A stretch of 64,000 bases of DNA from Geothrix limicola (GTDB taxonomy: Bacteria; Acidobacteriota; Holophagae; Holophagales; Holophagaceae). Under the pieces are notes generated by a model that was given only the letters and a program-made list of their open reading frames with translations, did not search any database and was not told where the DNA came from. The stretch covers positions 992,001-1,056,000 of the forward strand of contig NZ_BSDE01000001.1 of NCBI RefSeq assembly GCF_030268085.1, read 5' to 3'. Made by a program: the position numbers and the translations under genes. This document shows positions 8,135-16,620 of this stretch, in pieces (position 1 is the first letter of the stretch; each line of letters starts with the position of its first letter).

Positions 8135-10681
8135 CTACAACTTGAAGAGGTTGACCTCGCGGTTGAGCATGTGGACCTGGGCGCCAAGCTGCTCCACCGC
8201 GCCGCTCGATGCCTCGATGGCGCGCTCGCTTTCCATGGCCTTCCCCAGCACCCGGTTCATCGTCTCCTTGAGGGAGATCACGTGGTCCTCTTGCCGGGCC
8301 AGGATCTCGTGGAGGTTGCTGGCGAGGGTCCGGACCTGCTCGGTGGCCTTGGCGATCTCGTCGCTGCCGATGCTCTGTTCCTTGGTCGAATCGCGCACCA
8401 CGGCCGTGGCCTGCTGCACGTTCATGGCCAGGGACAGGATGTAGTTGCTCGTCTGCTGCTGCTCTTCGATGACCGAGCGGATGGTTTCCACCTGGGTGTG
8501 GATGTTCCGGTTGGCCTCATGGATGAGCGAAGCCTGCCCGGCCTGCTGGATAGTCTCGCTGAGGATGCTTTCCACCACGCTGTCGGTCTCGCTCACGGAT
8601 TCGAGGATGGCCTGCAGGGCCTCCTGGCTCTGGGCCACGGATTCCGAGCCGTCGCGCACCGCGTCCAGGCCCAGTTCCACCTGCTGGTAGGCCTTCCGGA
8701 TCTCGGCCTGGAGGGTGCCGATGATCTGCTGGATCTCCTGCGTGGAACGGGCGGTCTGATCCGAAAGCTGCTTGATCTCGTCTGCGACCACCGAGAAGCC
8801 CTTGGACTGCCCGTCGCCGGCCCCCCCCTGGGACGCGATGATGGCGGCGTTCAGGGCCAGCAGGTTGGTCTGCTGGGCATGGTCCCCGATGTAGTCAAGA
8901 ATCTTGGCGATGTCCGCCCCGAGCTGCAGCAGGGTGCGGGTGGTGCCGTGGAAATCCTGCACCACGCGCTCGATGACCTGGATCTTTTCGCGGTTGCGGG
9001 CCACCAGCTCCATGCCCCGTCCCGCATTGTGGATCACCTTCTTGGTGTACCGCTGAGCGATCTTCACGCTGTCGTCGATGGCGGAGGTGCTCTGTTCCAG
9101 GTTCTCGGCGAATTCCTTGGTGTGCTCGGCGTGACCCGCCAGGTGGTCGACGTTCTTGCCGACGTTCTTGATGGCGATATCGAAATCCCGGATGGCCGAG
9201 GTGATCCCTTCGACCACCATCAGCAGCTCGTCCATGCTCTGATTGATCTGTTGCACGCTGGCAGCCATCTCGATGATGGTCGTATTGGTGCTTTCGGAGG
9301 CCAGGCTGAGCTCCATGGAACTCGCGCTGATCCCGATGGAGGTGTCCGTCAGTTCGTTGATCTCCTGATGGAAGGCCTCGATGAGTTCGCGTTGGCCGTG
9401 GTTCGACTGGCGGACGCCGTCCCCGGATTCGCGGATCAGGGCCGAAGCCTTGGCCAGATCGCGACTCGCCGCGCGGATCTGGACCACCATGCCCCGGAGG
9501 CTGCCGACCATGTGGCCGAAGCCCTGCACGAGGGAGGCCACCTCGTCATCGCTGTAGACCGGCTCGAGGCGATCGATGCGCCCTTCGCCCACCTGGTCCG
9601 TGTTGCGGCTCAACAGAAGCAGGGGCTGCTGCACGTCGCGGAGGATCAACGGGATGAAATAGGTCAGGAAGATGCCCGCCAGGACGAGGATGGCCAGGTT
9701 GGGCCGCAGGGCCTTCCAGATGGCATCCGCGTACTCCGCCTCGGGTATGACGGCCCGGAGTTCGGATCCATCGGGGAGGGTCTGCACGACGAGGATGTCT
9801 CCGCCCCCGTGGGGCTGGATCTTGGAGCCCAGGATGGCCCCGCCTCGCGAGGCGGGAAGCCGCAGCGACACGCCGCCCCCGGCCCCCAGCTTAAGGGTGC
9901 TGAGAAAGGCATCCAGGTCCTCCTGGGTCGTGTTCATTTCCGACACCAGGTTCACGGAATCCGCCAGGTTCGCCAGTTCGTTCCTGGCATAGCTGGTCAC
10001 CTTGGTGCGAATGGAGGACTGCAGTGTGAGTCCCGAGATGAGAATCGACATCAGCAGCACGCCGCCGGTGATCCCCAGGACGCCGAACCCGAACTTGGCC
10101 CTCAGGCTGGTCGTGAACCGGGCCATGGAATCGGCGAATCCGGGTTGCCCGGCCAGGATCTTGAACGCCTTCATCAGGCCCTGTTTGGCGAGGAAGTACT
10201 GGCTCACCCCGCAGAGGCCGGCGATGACCATGAACATGGCCATCGTGATGAAGCTCACCCACAGGCTCTGGCCCAGGTAGAGCTTGGCCCACAGGTAGGC
10301 CGCGGCGCTGAGGGCGAAGGCCTGGATGGAAAACAGGGTGGAAAAAGCCTGGGGGAACCGCGTCAGGGGCCGGTAGAGGTTCGGCCCCAGCGGTTGTTCC
10401 GCCAGGATCACGTCCAATTGGCGGATCTGCAGAAAGGAGATGCCAATGGCGGCCGCCAGCAGCACCAGGGCCACCACCACCCCCATGAGGCTGAGGTGGA
10501 AATCCGGGGGGGCCGCCAGCAGGAACAGGACCGTGGAAACGAGGAATCCGAGGCCCCAGACGGAGGCGTTCCCCAGTCTGAGGCGGGTAATCACCAATTC
10601 CCGGTCCGCCCGGCTCAGTTTCACGGGGGCTTGCACCCTGAGTTCAGGCAGGGGTCCAGAAATGGAATCGGGCTGCACCAT
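8135..10681 (-). CDS. Methyl-accepting chemotaxis-type transducer with about six membrane spans
   Basis: This 848-residue protein has four hydrophobic helices in the first about 165 residues. A fifth at about 195-217 and a sixth at about 318-340 bracket an exposed loop of about 100 residues. A HAMP-like linker and a long cytoplasmic signalling rod follow. The rod tip reads QQTNLLALNAAI, then IASQGGAGDGQSKGF and SVVADEIKQLSDQ. Relative to the common tip this segment is three residues longer. It ends in NREVNLFKL with no CheR-docking pentapeptide. The start overlaps the end of rsmD by 38 bp, so a start further inside is possible. It is likely a membrane chemoreceptor or a receptor for a non-flagellar Che-like pathway. 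Confidence 0.88.
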   Translation of the reverse strand: MVQPDSISGPLPELRVQAPVKLSRADRELVITRLRLGNASVWGLGFLVSTVLFLLAAPPDFHLSLMGVVVALVLLAAAIGISFLQIRQLDVILAEQPLGPNLYRPLTRFPQAFSTLFSIQAFALSAAAYLWAKLYLGQSLWVSFITMAMFMVIAGLCGVSQYFLAKQGLMKAFKILAGQPGFADSMARFTTSLRAKFGFGVLGITGGVLLMSILISGLTLQSSIRTKVTSYARNELANLADSVNLVSEMNTTQEDLDAFLSTLKLGAGGGVSLRLPASRGGAILGSKIQPHGGGDILVVQTLPDGSELRAVIPEAEYADAIWKALRPNLAILVLAGIFLTYFIPLILRDVQQPLLLLSRNTDQVGEGRIDRLEPVYSDDEVASLVQGFGHMVGSLRGMVVQIRAASRDLAKASALIRESGDGVRQSNHGQRELIEAFHQEINELTDTSIGISASSMELSLASESTNTTIIEMAASVQQINQSMDELLMVVEGITSAIRDFDIAIKNVGKNVDHLAGHAEHTKEFAENLEQSTSAIDDSVKIAQRYTKKVIHNAGRGMELVARNREKIQVIERVVQDFHGTTRTLLQLGADIAKILDYIGDHAQQTNLLALNAAIIASQGGAGDGQSKGFSVVADEIKQLSDQTARSTQEIQQIIGTLQAEIRKAYQQVELGLDAVRDGSESVAQSQEALQAILESVSETDSVVESILSETIQQAGQASLIHEANRNIHTQVETIRSVIEEQQQTSNYILSLAMNVQQATAVVRDSTKEQSIGSDEIAKATEQVRTLASNLHEILARQEDHVISLKETMNRVLGKAMESERAIEASSGAVEQLGAQVHMLNREVNLFKL

Positions 10682-11174
10682 ATTCGCGTGTTTCGGCCAG
10701 GATCCATCCGGGCTGTAATTCCAGCCTGGTCTTCCGGTCGGTCTCGAAAATCAGGACTCCCTCGGAGGCCACCCAGGAGCGCATCGCCCCCGCCTGGCGG
10801 GCCCACAGATCCGAGGCCAGCTCGTAGGGAGGATCCACGAAGATCACGGCCTGCTCGGTGAAGGCGCCGACCTTCAGCGTCCTCAGATCCTTGCGGAGGG
10901 CCTTCACGGGCAGTCCGGCGAGGTTCTTCTGAAGGCAGGTCCAGCCGGGCTCGGCTGATTCCACGCAGACCACCGGCTCATAGCCCCGGGAATGGGCCTC
11001 CACTCCGACGGCCCCTGTCCCGGCGCAGAGGTCCAGGAAGGGCCCGGAAGCCCAGCGCTGGAGGATCGAGAACAGGGCCTCGCGGGCCCGGTCCGCCGTG
11101 GGGCGCACGCGGAGGTCCCCTGGCGGGGGCGTCGCGAGCCGACGCCCCTTCAGGGTTCCTGCCACCACGCGCAT
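10644..11174 (-). CDS. rsmD: 16S rRNA (guanine966-N2)-methyltransferase
   Basis: The 176-residue protein matches RsmD. It begins MRVVAGTLKGRRL, has the substrate-binding PTADRAREALFSIL segment, the SAM-binding FLDLCAGTGAVGVEA loop and the catalytic VDPPYE motif. RsmD methylates G966 of 16S rRNA on the assembled small subunit. I start it at ATG 11174 because MRVVAG is the conserved N-terminus; a GTG at 11210 would extend it by 12 residues into fabH. No clear Shine-Dalgarno precedes it, and it lies 7 bp after fabH, so translation may depend on coupling. Its 3' end overlaps the chemotransducer gene. Confidence 0.94.
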   Translation of the reverse strand: MRVVAGTLKGRRLATPPPGDLRVRPTADRAREALFSILQRWASGPFLDLCAGTGAVGVEAHSRGYEPVVCVESAEPGWTCLQKNLAGLPVKALRKDLRTLKVGAFTEQAVIFVDPPYELASDLWARQAGAMRSWVASEGVLIFETDRKTRLELQPGWILAETREYGAARFHFWTPA

Positions 11175-11181
11175 GGAGGCG

Positions 11182-12183
11182 TCAGTAGGCCCAGCGCATG
11201 AGCGTGGCACCCCAGGTGAAGCCGGCGCCGAAGGCCGCCAGGGCCACCAGGTCGCCCTTGGCCATGCGCTTCTCTCCGAAGGCCTGGTGCAGGGCCGTGG
11301 GAATGGTGGCGGTGGTGGTGTTGGCGTACTTGTCGATGTTGACCATCATCCGCGAGGGATCCAGTTCCAGCCGCTTCGCCGCGGCATCCATGATGCGGAT
11401 GTTGGCCTGGTGGGGCACGAAGAGCTTGAGCTGGTCGCCCGTGAATCCGTTGCGGTCCATCAGCATCTTGCTGTTGTCGGCCATTTCGCGCACGGCGTTC
11501 TTGAACACTTCGCTGCCGGCCTGGTGGATGTAGTGCTCCTTGGCGGCCACGGTTTCCGCGGTGGCAGGCTTGAGGGAACCACCGGCGGGCATGTAGAGGA
11601 AGCAGCCTCCGGAACCGTCGATCTTGTGCTCGAAGTCAATGATGCCGAGGCCCTCCTCCACGCGCTCCACGATGACGGCGCCCGCGCCGTCGCCGAAGAG
11701 CACCGAGGTAGCCCGGTCTTCCAGGTTGATGATGGTGGACATGATGTCCACGCCGACCACGGCCACGCGCTTCACGCCGCCGGCGGCCACCAGGCTGGAA
11801 GCCGTGGTGAGGGCATAGAGGAAGCCCGAACAGGCGGCGTTCAGATCGAATCCGAAGGCATTGGTGGCGCCGACCATGTGCTGGATGCGGCAGGCGGTGG
11901 CGGGGAACAGCGTGTCCGGCGTGACCGTCGTGACGAGGATCAGGTCCAGCTCGGAAGCCTTGATCCCGCGGTTGTCCAGGGCCATCTGGAGGGCCGGGGC
12001 GCCCAGCTGGGAGGCGCCGGTGCCGGGTTCGACCCAGCGGCGCTCGCGGATGCCGGTGCGGGTGCGGATCCATTCATCATTGGTCTCCATGATCTTGGAA
12101 AGATCATCATTGGTGACCACCTTGGGAGGAAAGCATTGTCCAGTGGCGGTGATTCCAACGGGGGCGGACAGACGACGGTTCAA
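11182..12183 (-). CDS. fabH: 3-oxoacyl-ACP synthase III
   Basis: The 333-residue protein is a full-length KAS III, which condenses acetyl-CoA (or a branched starter) with malonyl-ACP to begin fatty acid synthesis. The Cys-His-Asn triad is present: Cys in NAACSGFLYAL, His in VPHQANIRI and Asn in YANTTTATIP. The early TNDEWIRTRTGIRER block and the closing FGAGFTWGA glycine motif also fit. The usual neighbours plsX, fabD and fabG are not here; instead it is followed by rsmD and preceded (48 bp) by cheW on the same strand. Confidence 0.96.
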   Translation of the reverse strand: MNRRLSAPVGITATGQCFPPKVVTNDDLSKIMETNDEWIRTRTGIRERRWVEPGTGASQLGAPALQMALDNRGIKASELDLILVTTVTPDTLFPATACRIQHMVGATNAFGFDLNAACSGFLYALTTASSLVAAGGVKRVAVVGVDIMSTIINLEDRATSVLFGDGAGAVIVERVEEGLGIIDFEHKIDGSGGCFLYMPAGGSLKPATAETVAAKEHYIHQAGSEVFKNAVREMADNSKMLMDRNGFTGDQLKLFVPHQANIRIMDAAAKRLELDPSRMMVNIDKYANTTTATIPTALHQAFGEKRMAKGDLVALAAFGAGFTWGATLMRWAY

Positions 12184-12231
12184 GGAGCCTCCGGCACGAA
12201 ACTCCCATCATCGCATGAACCTACCTCCGCG

Positions 12232-12678
12232 TCATCGATCCCCCCTGAAACGGCGCAGCAGCGCGACGAGACGATCCCCATCCAGCACCCGGAACGACTG
12301 GCCTTCAACCTCGCAGACACCGGCGATCCAACTGATCGCGGGATCGTTCTCGTCAGCCTCCTTCAGGGTGTTCAGGGGCACCTTCATGGTCCCGATCAAA
12401 CGGTCCAGGGGGATGCCGAGCCGGGGACGAAGCACCGCCATCGCCGCCGCCGGTCCGGCCTTCGAACCTTCGCAGCCCGGCAGGTCCTTCCAGGCCAGGA
12501 CCGGCAGGAATTCGCCCTGGTAGATCACCACCCCATCGATGCCCCGGGGGCGTCCGGGGAGCGGCGCCACCGGCGAATGGGCCACCACCTCGCGGAGGTC
12601 CTGCGTGGAAAGCAGCAGGTCCATGCCCGCCGCCTTCACGTGCAGCCAAGTCCCTTGTTCCGTCACGGGTTCAGACAC
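12232..12678 (-). CDS. CheW-like coupling protein
   Basis: The 148-residue protein is a single CheW domain: an opening strand WLHVKAAGMDLLLS, then REVVAHSPVAPLPGRPRGIDGVVIYQGEFLPVL, the usual PLPG.P..I.G...YRG..LPV pattern. CheW couples receptors to CheA. Its start lies inside the end of cheA (8-nt overlap on the same strand), so the two are co-translated. No cheY, cheB or cheR is adjacent. The second half of the domain is diverged (CEVEGQSFRVLDGDRLVALL replaces the usual V..V..I....I.P pattern), so it may serve a dedicated CheA-like pathway. Confidence 0.85.
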   Translation of the reverse strand: MSEPVTEQGTWLHVKAAGMDLLLSTQDLREVVAHSPVAPLPGRPRGIDGVVIYQGEFLPVLAWKDLPGCEGSKAGPAAAMAVLRPRLGIPLDRLIGTMKVPLNTLKEADENDPAISWIAGVCEVEGQSFRVLDGDRLVALLRRFRGDR

Positions 12679-14698
12679 GGGCCACCCGCCGCATCAAGGA
12701 ATCCATGGCCAATCCCAGTACCGCCTCGGGGTCCAGCACCCAGAGGATGCCCTCCTCCTGGAGGCTGCCGCCCATGATGCCCGAGGCGTGGGCCAGTTCC
12801 GGCAGGCTCCGCAGCAGGACTTCCCCGCGGCCCTGGATCTCATCGACGCCGAGGGCCACCTCGACGCTCTTCGAGGCGGCACCCTGGGAGCCCAGCACCA
12901 CGAAGGCGCGCTGGCCATCGGGTTCCGGAAGGCCCAGGCAGGCTTGCAAGGACTCCAGCGGCATGGATTGGCTAAGCACCTGCACCTGGTCGCCGCCGTG
13001 GCGCACCTGCTTGCCGGCCTGGACGCGGACCACGCTGCCCAGCGGGATGCCGAAGGTCTGGCCCGCGCAGCGGACCCGGAGACAGCTCAGCACCACGCGG
13101 CTGAGGGGGATGGTCAGCCGGATGAGGCTGCCGCGCCGCGCTTCACTCGTCAGGTGGATTTCCCCGCCCAGGGCCTCGATCTCGGCCCGCACCACGTCCA
13201 TCCCCACGCCGCGGCCCGAGAGCTGGGAGGCGCGGGTCTGGGTCGAGAAGCCGGGCTCGAGGGTCAGCCGGTGCAGCCGCTCGGGCGTGTAGGTCTGCCC
13301 GGGCTTCAGCATGCCCAGCTCCAGGCCCCGCGCCTCGATGCGTTCCAGATCGAAGCCCCGGCCATCATCGCGGATATCGAAACGGAGGTTCCGGCCGCGC
13401 TGGGAGGCCGAAATCCTCAAGGAACCCGCCTCGTTCTTCCCCAGGGCCAGCCGCTCCGACGGCGATTCGAAGCCGTGGTCCACCGCGTTCCGAACCAGAT
13501 GCAGGAAGGGGTCGCTGAGCCTCCCGAGCAGGTTGCGCTCCAGCTCCAGGTCGCTGCCCTGGAAGCTGAGCCTCACGGGTTTTCCCGTGTCCCGGCTGAG
13601 GCTCTTCACCATGGGTTCGATGCGCGAGAACAGGCTTTCTACCCGGACCATCCGCATCTGCAGCAGGGATTTCTGCACCTCGAGCAGGCCGTCCTCGATC
13701 TGTCCCAGGATCGCGGCGGGTCGGTCATCCCCGGCGGCCAGGGGCTGGTGCAGCAGCAGGCTGGCCGCATCGCGCAGCTGTCCCACGGCCATGAGCCGGG
13801 CCTCCAGTTCCTCCACCCGGGAGGCGGGAAGCCGGAGGATTTCCACTTCCTGAGCCTGGGGAGCCTGCGGTGGCGCGGCTGGAGCCTCCGGTTCCGGTGG
13901 AGGTTCTTCTGTCGGCTGGACGGCAACTTCGTTCCGCATGCTCGCCGGCACCCGTGAGGGATCCGCCAGCAGGGCAGTGCCCACCAGTTCGCCTTCCAGT
14001 GTGGGGAGGGAGGCCGGATCCAGGGTGGCGCAGGCCACGATGAGCAGGAAACCCAGGCCTTCGGCCCCCTCCGGAACGTCACAGGGCAGCGTGGAGATCA
14101 GCTCGCCCTGGGCGCCGAGCACTTCGTTGAAGAGGCGGAGGCGCTCGTCGAAGGTGGCGAAATCCAGGCAGACCGTCACACCGTGGATGGGCACCCCGTT
14201 CATCAACAGCGCCGTCACACGGGTACGCTCGTATTCGGACAGGGATTTCAACAGCTCGGTCGACAGATCGAGCATGGTGGTCAGGTCGCGGGTTCCGCCT
14301 TCGGCCGGGCGAGCCAGGGCTTCGAGTTCACCCAGCTGCCGGCGCAGCGCGTGCAGGTAGTCCTCGGGCTCCTCCCGCCCCCGGCGCAGGCCGGCCAGAC
14401 CCGATTCCAGGGCCAGGACCCCCGCCTCCAGGGTCTCCACCACCGAATCCGTGGAGCGCAACCGCCCCTGGCGCATGAGGTCGAAGATGTCCTCCATGCG
14501 GTGGGCCGCCCGGCTGAAGCTGGTGAATCCCAGCATGCCCGCCATCCCCTTGAGGGTGTGGGTCGTCCTGAAGAGCGCATTCACCGAGGCCTGGATGACG
14601 TGGGCCGGCTGAGGCGACTTCAACTTGACCAGGGTCTGGCGGGCCTGCGCGAACAGGTCCTCGCATTCTGCCCAGACATCATCGAAGGATTGATCCAA
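12671..14698 (-). CDS. cheA: CheA-type chemotaxis histidine kinase
   Basis: The 675-residue protein has an N-terminal Hpt domain with phosphoacceptor H47 in FRTTHTLKGMAG. A region of about 150 residues follows where P2 would be; it resembles an extra alpha/beta module rather than a clear CheY-binding P2. Then come a Pro/Glu-rich linker (about 255-280), the dimerisation helices, a HATPase domain (LVRNAVDHGFE, DDGRGFD, GRGVGMDVV) and a C-terminal CheW-like domain. All kinase motifs look intact. It is the first gene of the leftward run cheA-cheW-fabH-rsmD-transducer. A divergent promoter region of 85 bp separates it from kdsB. Confidence 0.92.
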   Translation of the reverse strand: MDQSFDDVWAECEDLFAQARQTLVKLKSPQPAHVIQASVNALFRTTHTLKGMAGMLGFTSFSRAAHRMEDIFDLMRQGRLRSTDSVVETLEAGVLALESGLAGLRRGREEPEDYLHALRRQLGELEALARPAEGGTRDLTTMLDLSTELLKSLSEYERTRVTALLMNGVPIHGVTVCLDFATFDERLRLFNEVLGAQGELISTLPCDVPEGAEGLGFLLIVACATLDPASLPTLEGELVGTALLADPSRVPASMRNEVAVQPTEEPPPEPEAPAAPPQAPQAQEVEILRLPASRVEELEARLMAVGQLRDAASLLLHQPLAAGDDRPAAILGQIEDGLLEVQKSLLQMRMVRVESLFSRIEPMVKSLSRDTGKPVRLSFQGSDLELERNLLGRLSDPFLHLVRNAVDHGFESPSERLALGKNEAGSLRISASQRGRNLRFDIRDDGRGFDLERIEARGLELGMLKPGQTYTPERLHRLTLEPGFSTQTRASQLSGRGVGMDVVRAEIEALGGEIHLTSEARRGSLIRLTIPLSRVVLSCLRVRCAGQTFGIPLGSVVRVQAGKQVRHGGDQVQVLSQSMPLESLQACLGLPEPDGQRAFVVLGSQGAASKSVEVALGVDEIQGRGEVLLRSLPELAHASGIMGGSLQEEGILWVLDPEAVLGLAMDSLMRRVARV

Positions 14699-14783
14699 AC
14701 CAGAGCTCCCGTTCCAAGGGCATCGGCAGGCCCTTCCGGAGTCTGGAGTCTAGAGCGAAGTGGCTCTGTCTTACACTGGCCCC

Positions 14784-15581
14784 ATGCGAACCCTCGCCGT
14801 CCTTCCCTCCCGGTTCCAGTCCACCCGCTTTCCCGGCAAGCCCCTCGCCCTGATCGCCGGAAAGCCGATGATCCAATGGGTGTTCGAGGCCGCTCGCCGG
14901 GCGGAGGGTGTGGACCGGGTGGTGGTCGCCACGGATGATGACCGCATTGCAGGAACCGTCCGTGGTTTCGGAGGCGAGGCGGTAATGACCGACCCCGCCC
15001 TGCCCTCGGGCACCGATCGGGCCGCCGCGGCCCTGGAAGCCCTGCTCGTCTCCGGCGCCGACCCCTTCGACTGCGTGCTCAACATCCAGGGCGACGAGCC
15101 GGCCATGCACCCCGAGACCGTGGCCGCCGTGGTGGCGCTCATGAAGGCGCAGCCCGACCTGCCCATGGCCACGGCCGCCTGCCCCTTCACCCATGCGGAC
15201 GAGGTCTTCAATCCCAACGCCGTCAAGGTGGTGGTGAACGACCAGAAACGGGCCCTCTATTTCAGCCGCAGCCCCATCCCCTACCTGCGCCATTCCTCCA
15301 TCTTCGATGCGGATTTCAGATCCTGGATGAAGCCCGAGCAGCTGGCGCATTTCCAGCGCCACCTGGGGCTGTATGCCTACCGCCCCGCCACCCTGAAGGC
15401 CTTCACGAGCCTGCCGCCCCACCCCCTCGAACAGCTGGAGATGCTGGAGCAGCTCCGCGCCCTGGGCGCGGGCATCTCCATCGGCGTGGCCCACACGCCC
15501 TTCTTCAGCCTCGGGGTGGACGTGCCGGGCGACGTGGCGGCCGCGGAGGCCCTCCTGCGGGAACGGGGCCTCGCGGACTGA
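14784..15581 (+). CDS. kdsB: 3-deoxy-manno-octulosonate cytidylyltransferase
   Basis: The 265-residue protein activates Kdo with CTP to give CMP-Kdo for the inner core of LPS. Family motifs are clear: LPSRFQSTRFPGKPL at the N-terminus (nucleotide loop), VVVATDDDRI, LNIQGDEP with the metal-binding acid, and SRSPIPYLR. The open frame begins at 14760, but MRTLAVLPSR at 14784 matches the family start. A TACACT hexamer ends 6 nt before this ATG, where a -10 element of a leaderless transcript would sit, and no Shine-Dalgarno is seen. It heads the rightward set kdsB-trxB-alr. Confidence 0.95.
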   Translation: MRTLAVLPSRFQSTRFPGKPLALIAGKPMIQWVFEAARRAEGVDRVVVATDDDRIAGTVRGFGGEAVMTDPALPSGTDRAAAALEALLVSGADPFDCVLNIQGDEPAMHPETVAAVVALMKAQPDLPMATAACPFTHADEVFNPNAVKVVVNDQKRALYFSRSPIPYLRHSSIFDADFRSWMKPEQLAHFQRHLGLYAYRPATLKAFTSLPPHPLEQLEMLEQLRALGAGISIGVAHTPFFSLGVDVPGDVAAAEALLRERGLAD

Positions 15582-15643
15582 CAGGTCAGTCGCGCTAGAC
15601 TGAAGGCTTGGGCTTCGCGCCCGTTCCTTGCCAGGAGAAGCTT

Positions 15644-16612
15644 GTGAGCCACCACAAAGTCGTGATCATTGGAACCGGCCCCGCCGGCTACACCGCCGCG
15701 CTCTACACTTCCAGGGCCAACCTGGCGCCCCTCGTCTTCGAAGGCGCCCAGCCCGGCGGCCAGCTCACCATCACGACTGAGGTGGAGAACTTCCCAGGAT
15801 TCCGTTCGGGCATCGAGGGGCCCGCGCTCATGGAGGAGATGCGCGCCCAGGTGCAGCGCTTCGGCACCACCATCAAGCCGGAGACCGTGCTCAAGGCCGA
15901 CCTTCAGAGCCGCCCCTTCAAGCTCACCACCGACAAGGGCGACTACACGGCCGACGCCGTCATCATCGCCACCGGCGCCTCGGCCATGTGGCTGGGCATC
16001 GACAAGGACGAGCAGCTTTCCCGCACGGGCGGCGGCGTCAGCGCCTGCGCCACCTGCGATGGCTTCTTCTTCCGCGGCAAGGAGATCGCCGTGGTGGGCG
16101 GCGGCGACACCGCCATCGAGGAAGCGACCTTCCTCACCAAGTTCGCCACCAAAGTCCACCTCATCCACCGCCGGGACAAGCTCCGCGCCTCCAAGGCCAT
16201 GCAGGAGCGCGCCTTCAAGAACGAAAAGATCCAGCCCCTCTGGAACAAGGTCGTGCTGGACGTCCTCACCAACACCATCGAAACCCCCATGGGCGAGAAG
16301 GTGGAGAAGATCCGCGCCCTGAAGCTCAAGGACACCGTGGATGGCAGCGAATCCGAACTGCCCGTGGAAGGCCTCTTCGTGGCCATCGGCCACCGGCCCA
16401 ACACCAGCCTCTTCACGGGCCAGCTGCCCATGGACGAGACGGGCTACCTGAAGGTGGAGAAGGGCTCCAGCCGCACCGCCATCGAAGGCGTCTTCGCCTG
16501 CGGAGACGTGCAGGACCACACCTACCGCCAGGCCATCACGGCCGCCGGCAGCGGCTGCATGGCCGCCATCGACGCGGAACGCTGGCTGGCCGAAAAGGGC
16601 CTGGCCGAGTAG
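15644..16612 (+). CDS. trxB: Thioredoxin-disulfide reductase
   Basis: The 322-residue flavoenzyme passes electrons from NADPH to thioredoxin. It shows the FAD-binding GTGPAGYTAALY, the redox CATC pair in SACATCDGFFF, the NADPH-binding VVGGGDTAIEEA with the HRRDKLRAS phosphate-recognition segment, and the closing FACGDVQDHTYRQA FAD motif. I choose the GTG at 15644 because CAGGAGAAG stands 4-6 nt before it and the protein then begins just ahead of the FAD loop; the open frame starts 12 codons earlier. It is 62 bp after kdsB and 8 bp before alr. Confidence 0.96.
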   Translation: MSHHKVVIIGTGPAGYTAALYTSRANLAPLVFEGAQPGGQLTITTEVENFPGFRSGIEGPALMEEMRAQVQRFGTTIKPETVLKADLQSRPFKLTTDKGDYTADAVIIATGASAMWLGIDKDEQLSRTGGGVSACATCDGFFFRGKEIAVVGGGDTAIEEATFLTKFATKVHLIHRRDKLRASKAMQERAFKNEKIQPLWNKVVLDVLTNTIETPMGEKVEKIRALKLKDTVDGSESELPVEGLFVAIGHRPNTSLFTGQLPMDETGYLKVEKGSSRTAIEGVFACGDVQDHTYRQAITAAGSGCMAAIDAERWLAEKGLAE

Positions 16613-16620
16613 GCCGCGAG

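Noticed and set aside
8072-10861. 929-codon open frame antisense to the chemotransducer
   Set aside because: It is a GC-skewed shadow: the opposite frame has all receptor motifs, and the antisense product is His/Gly/Asp-rich without any domain.
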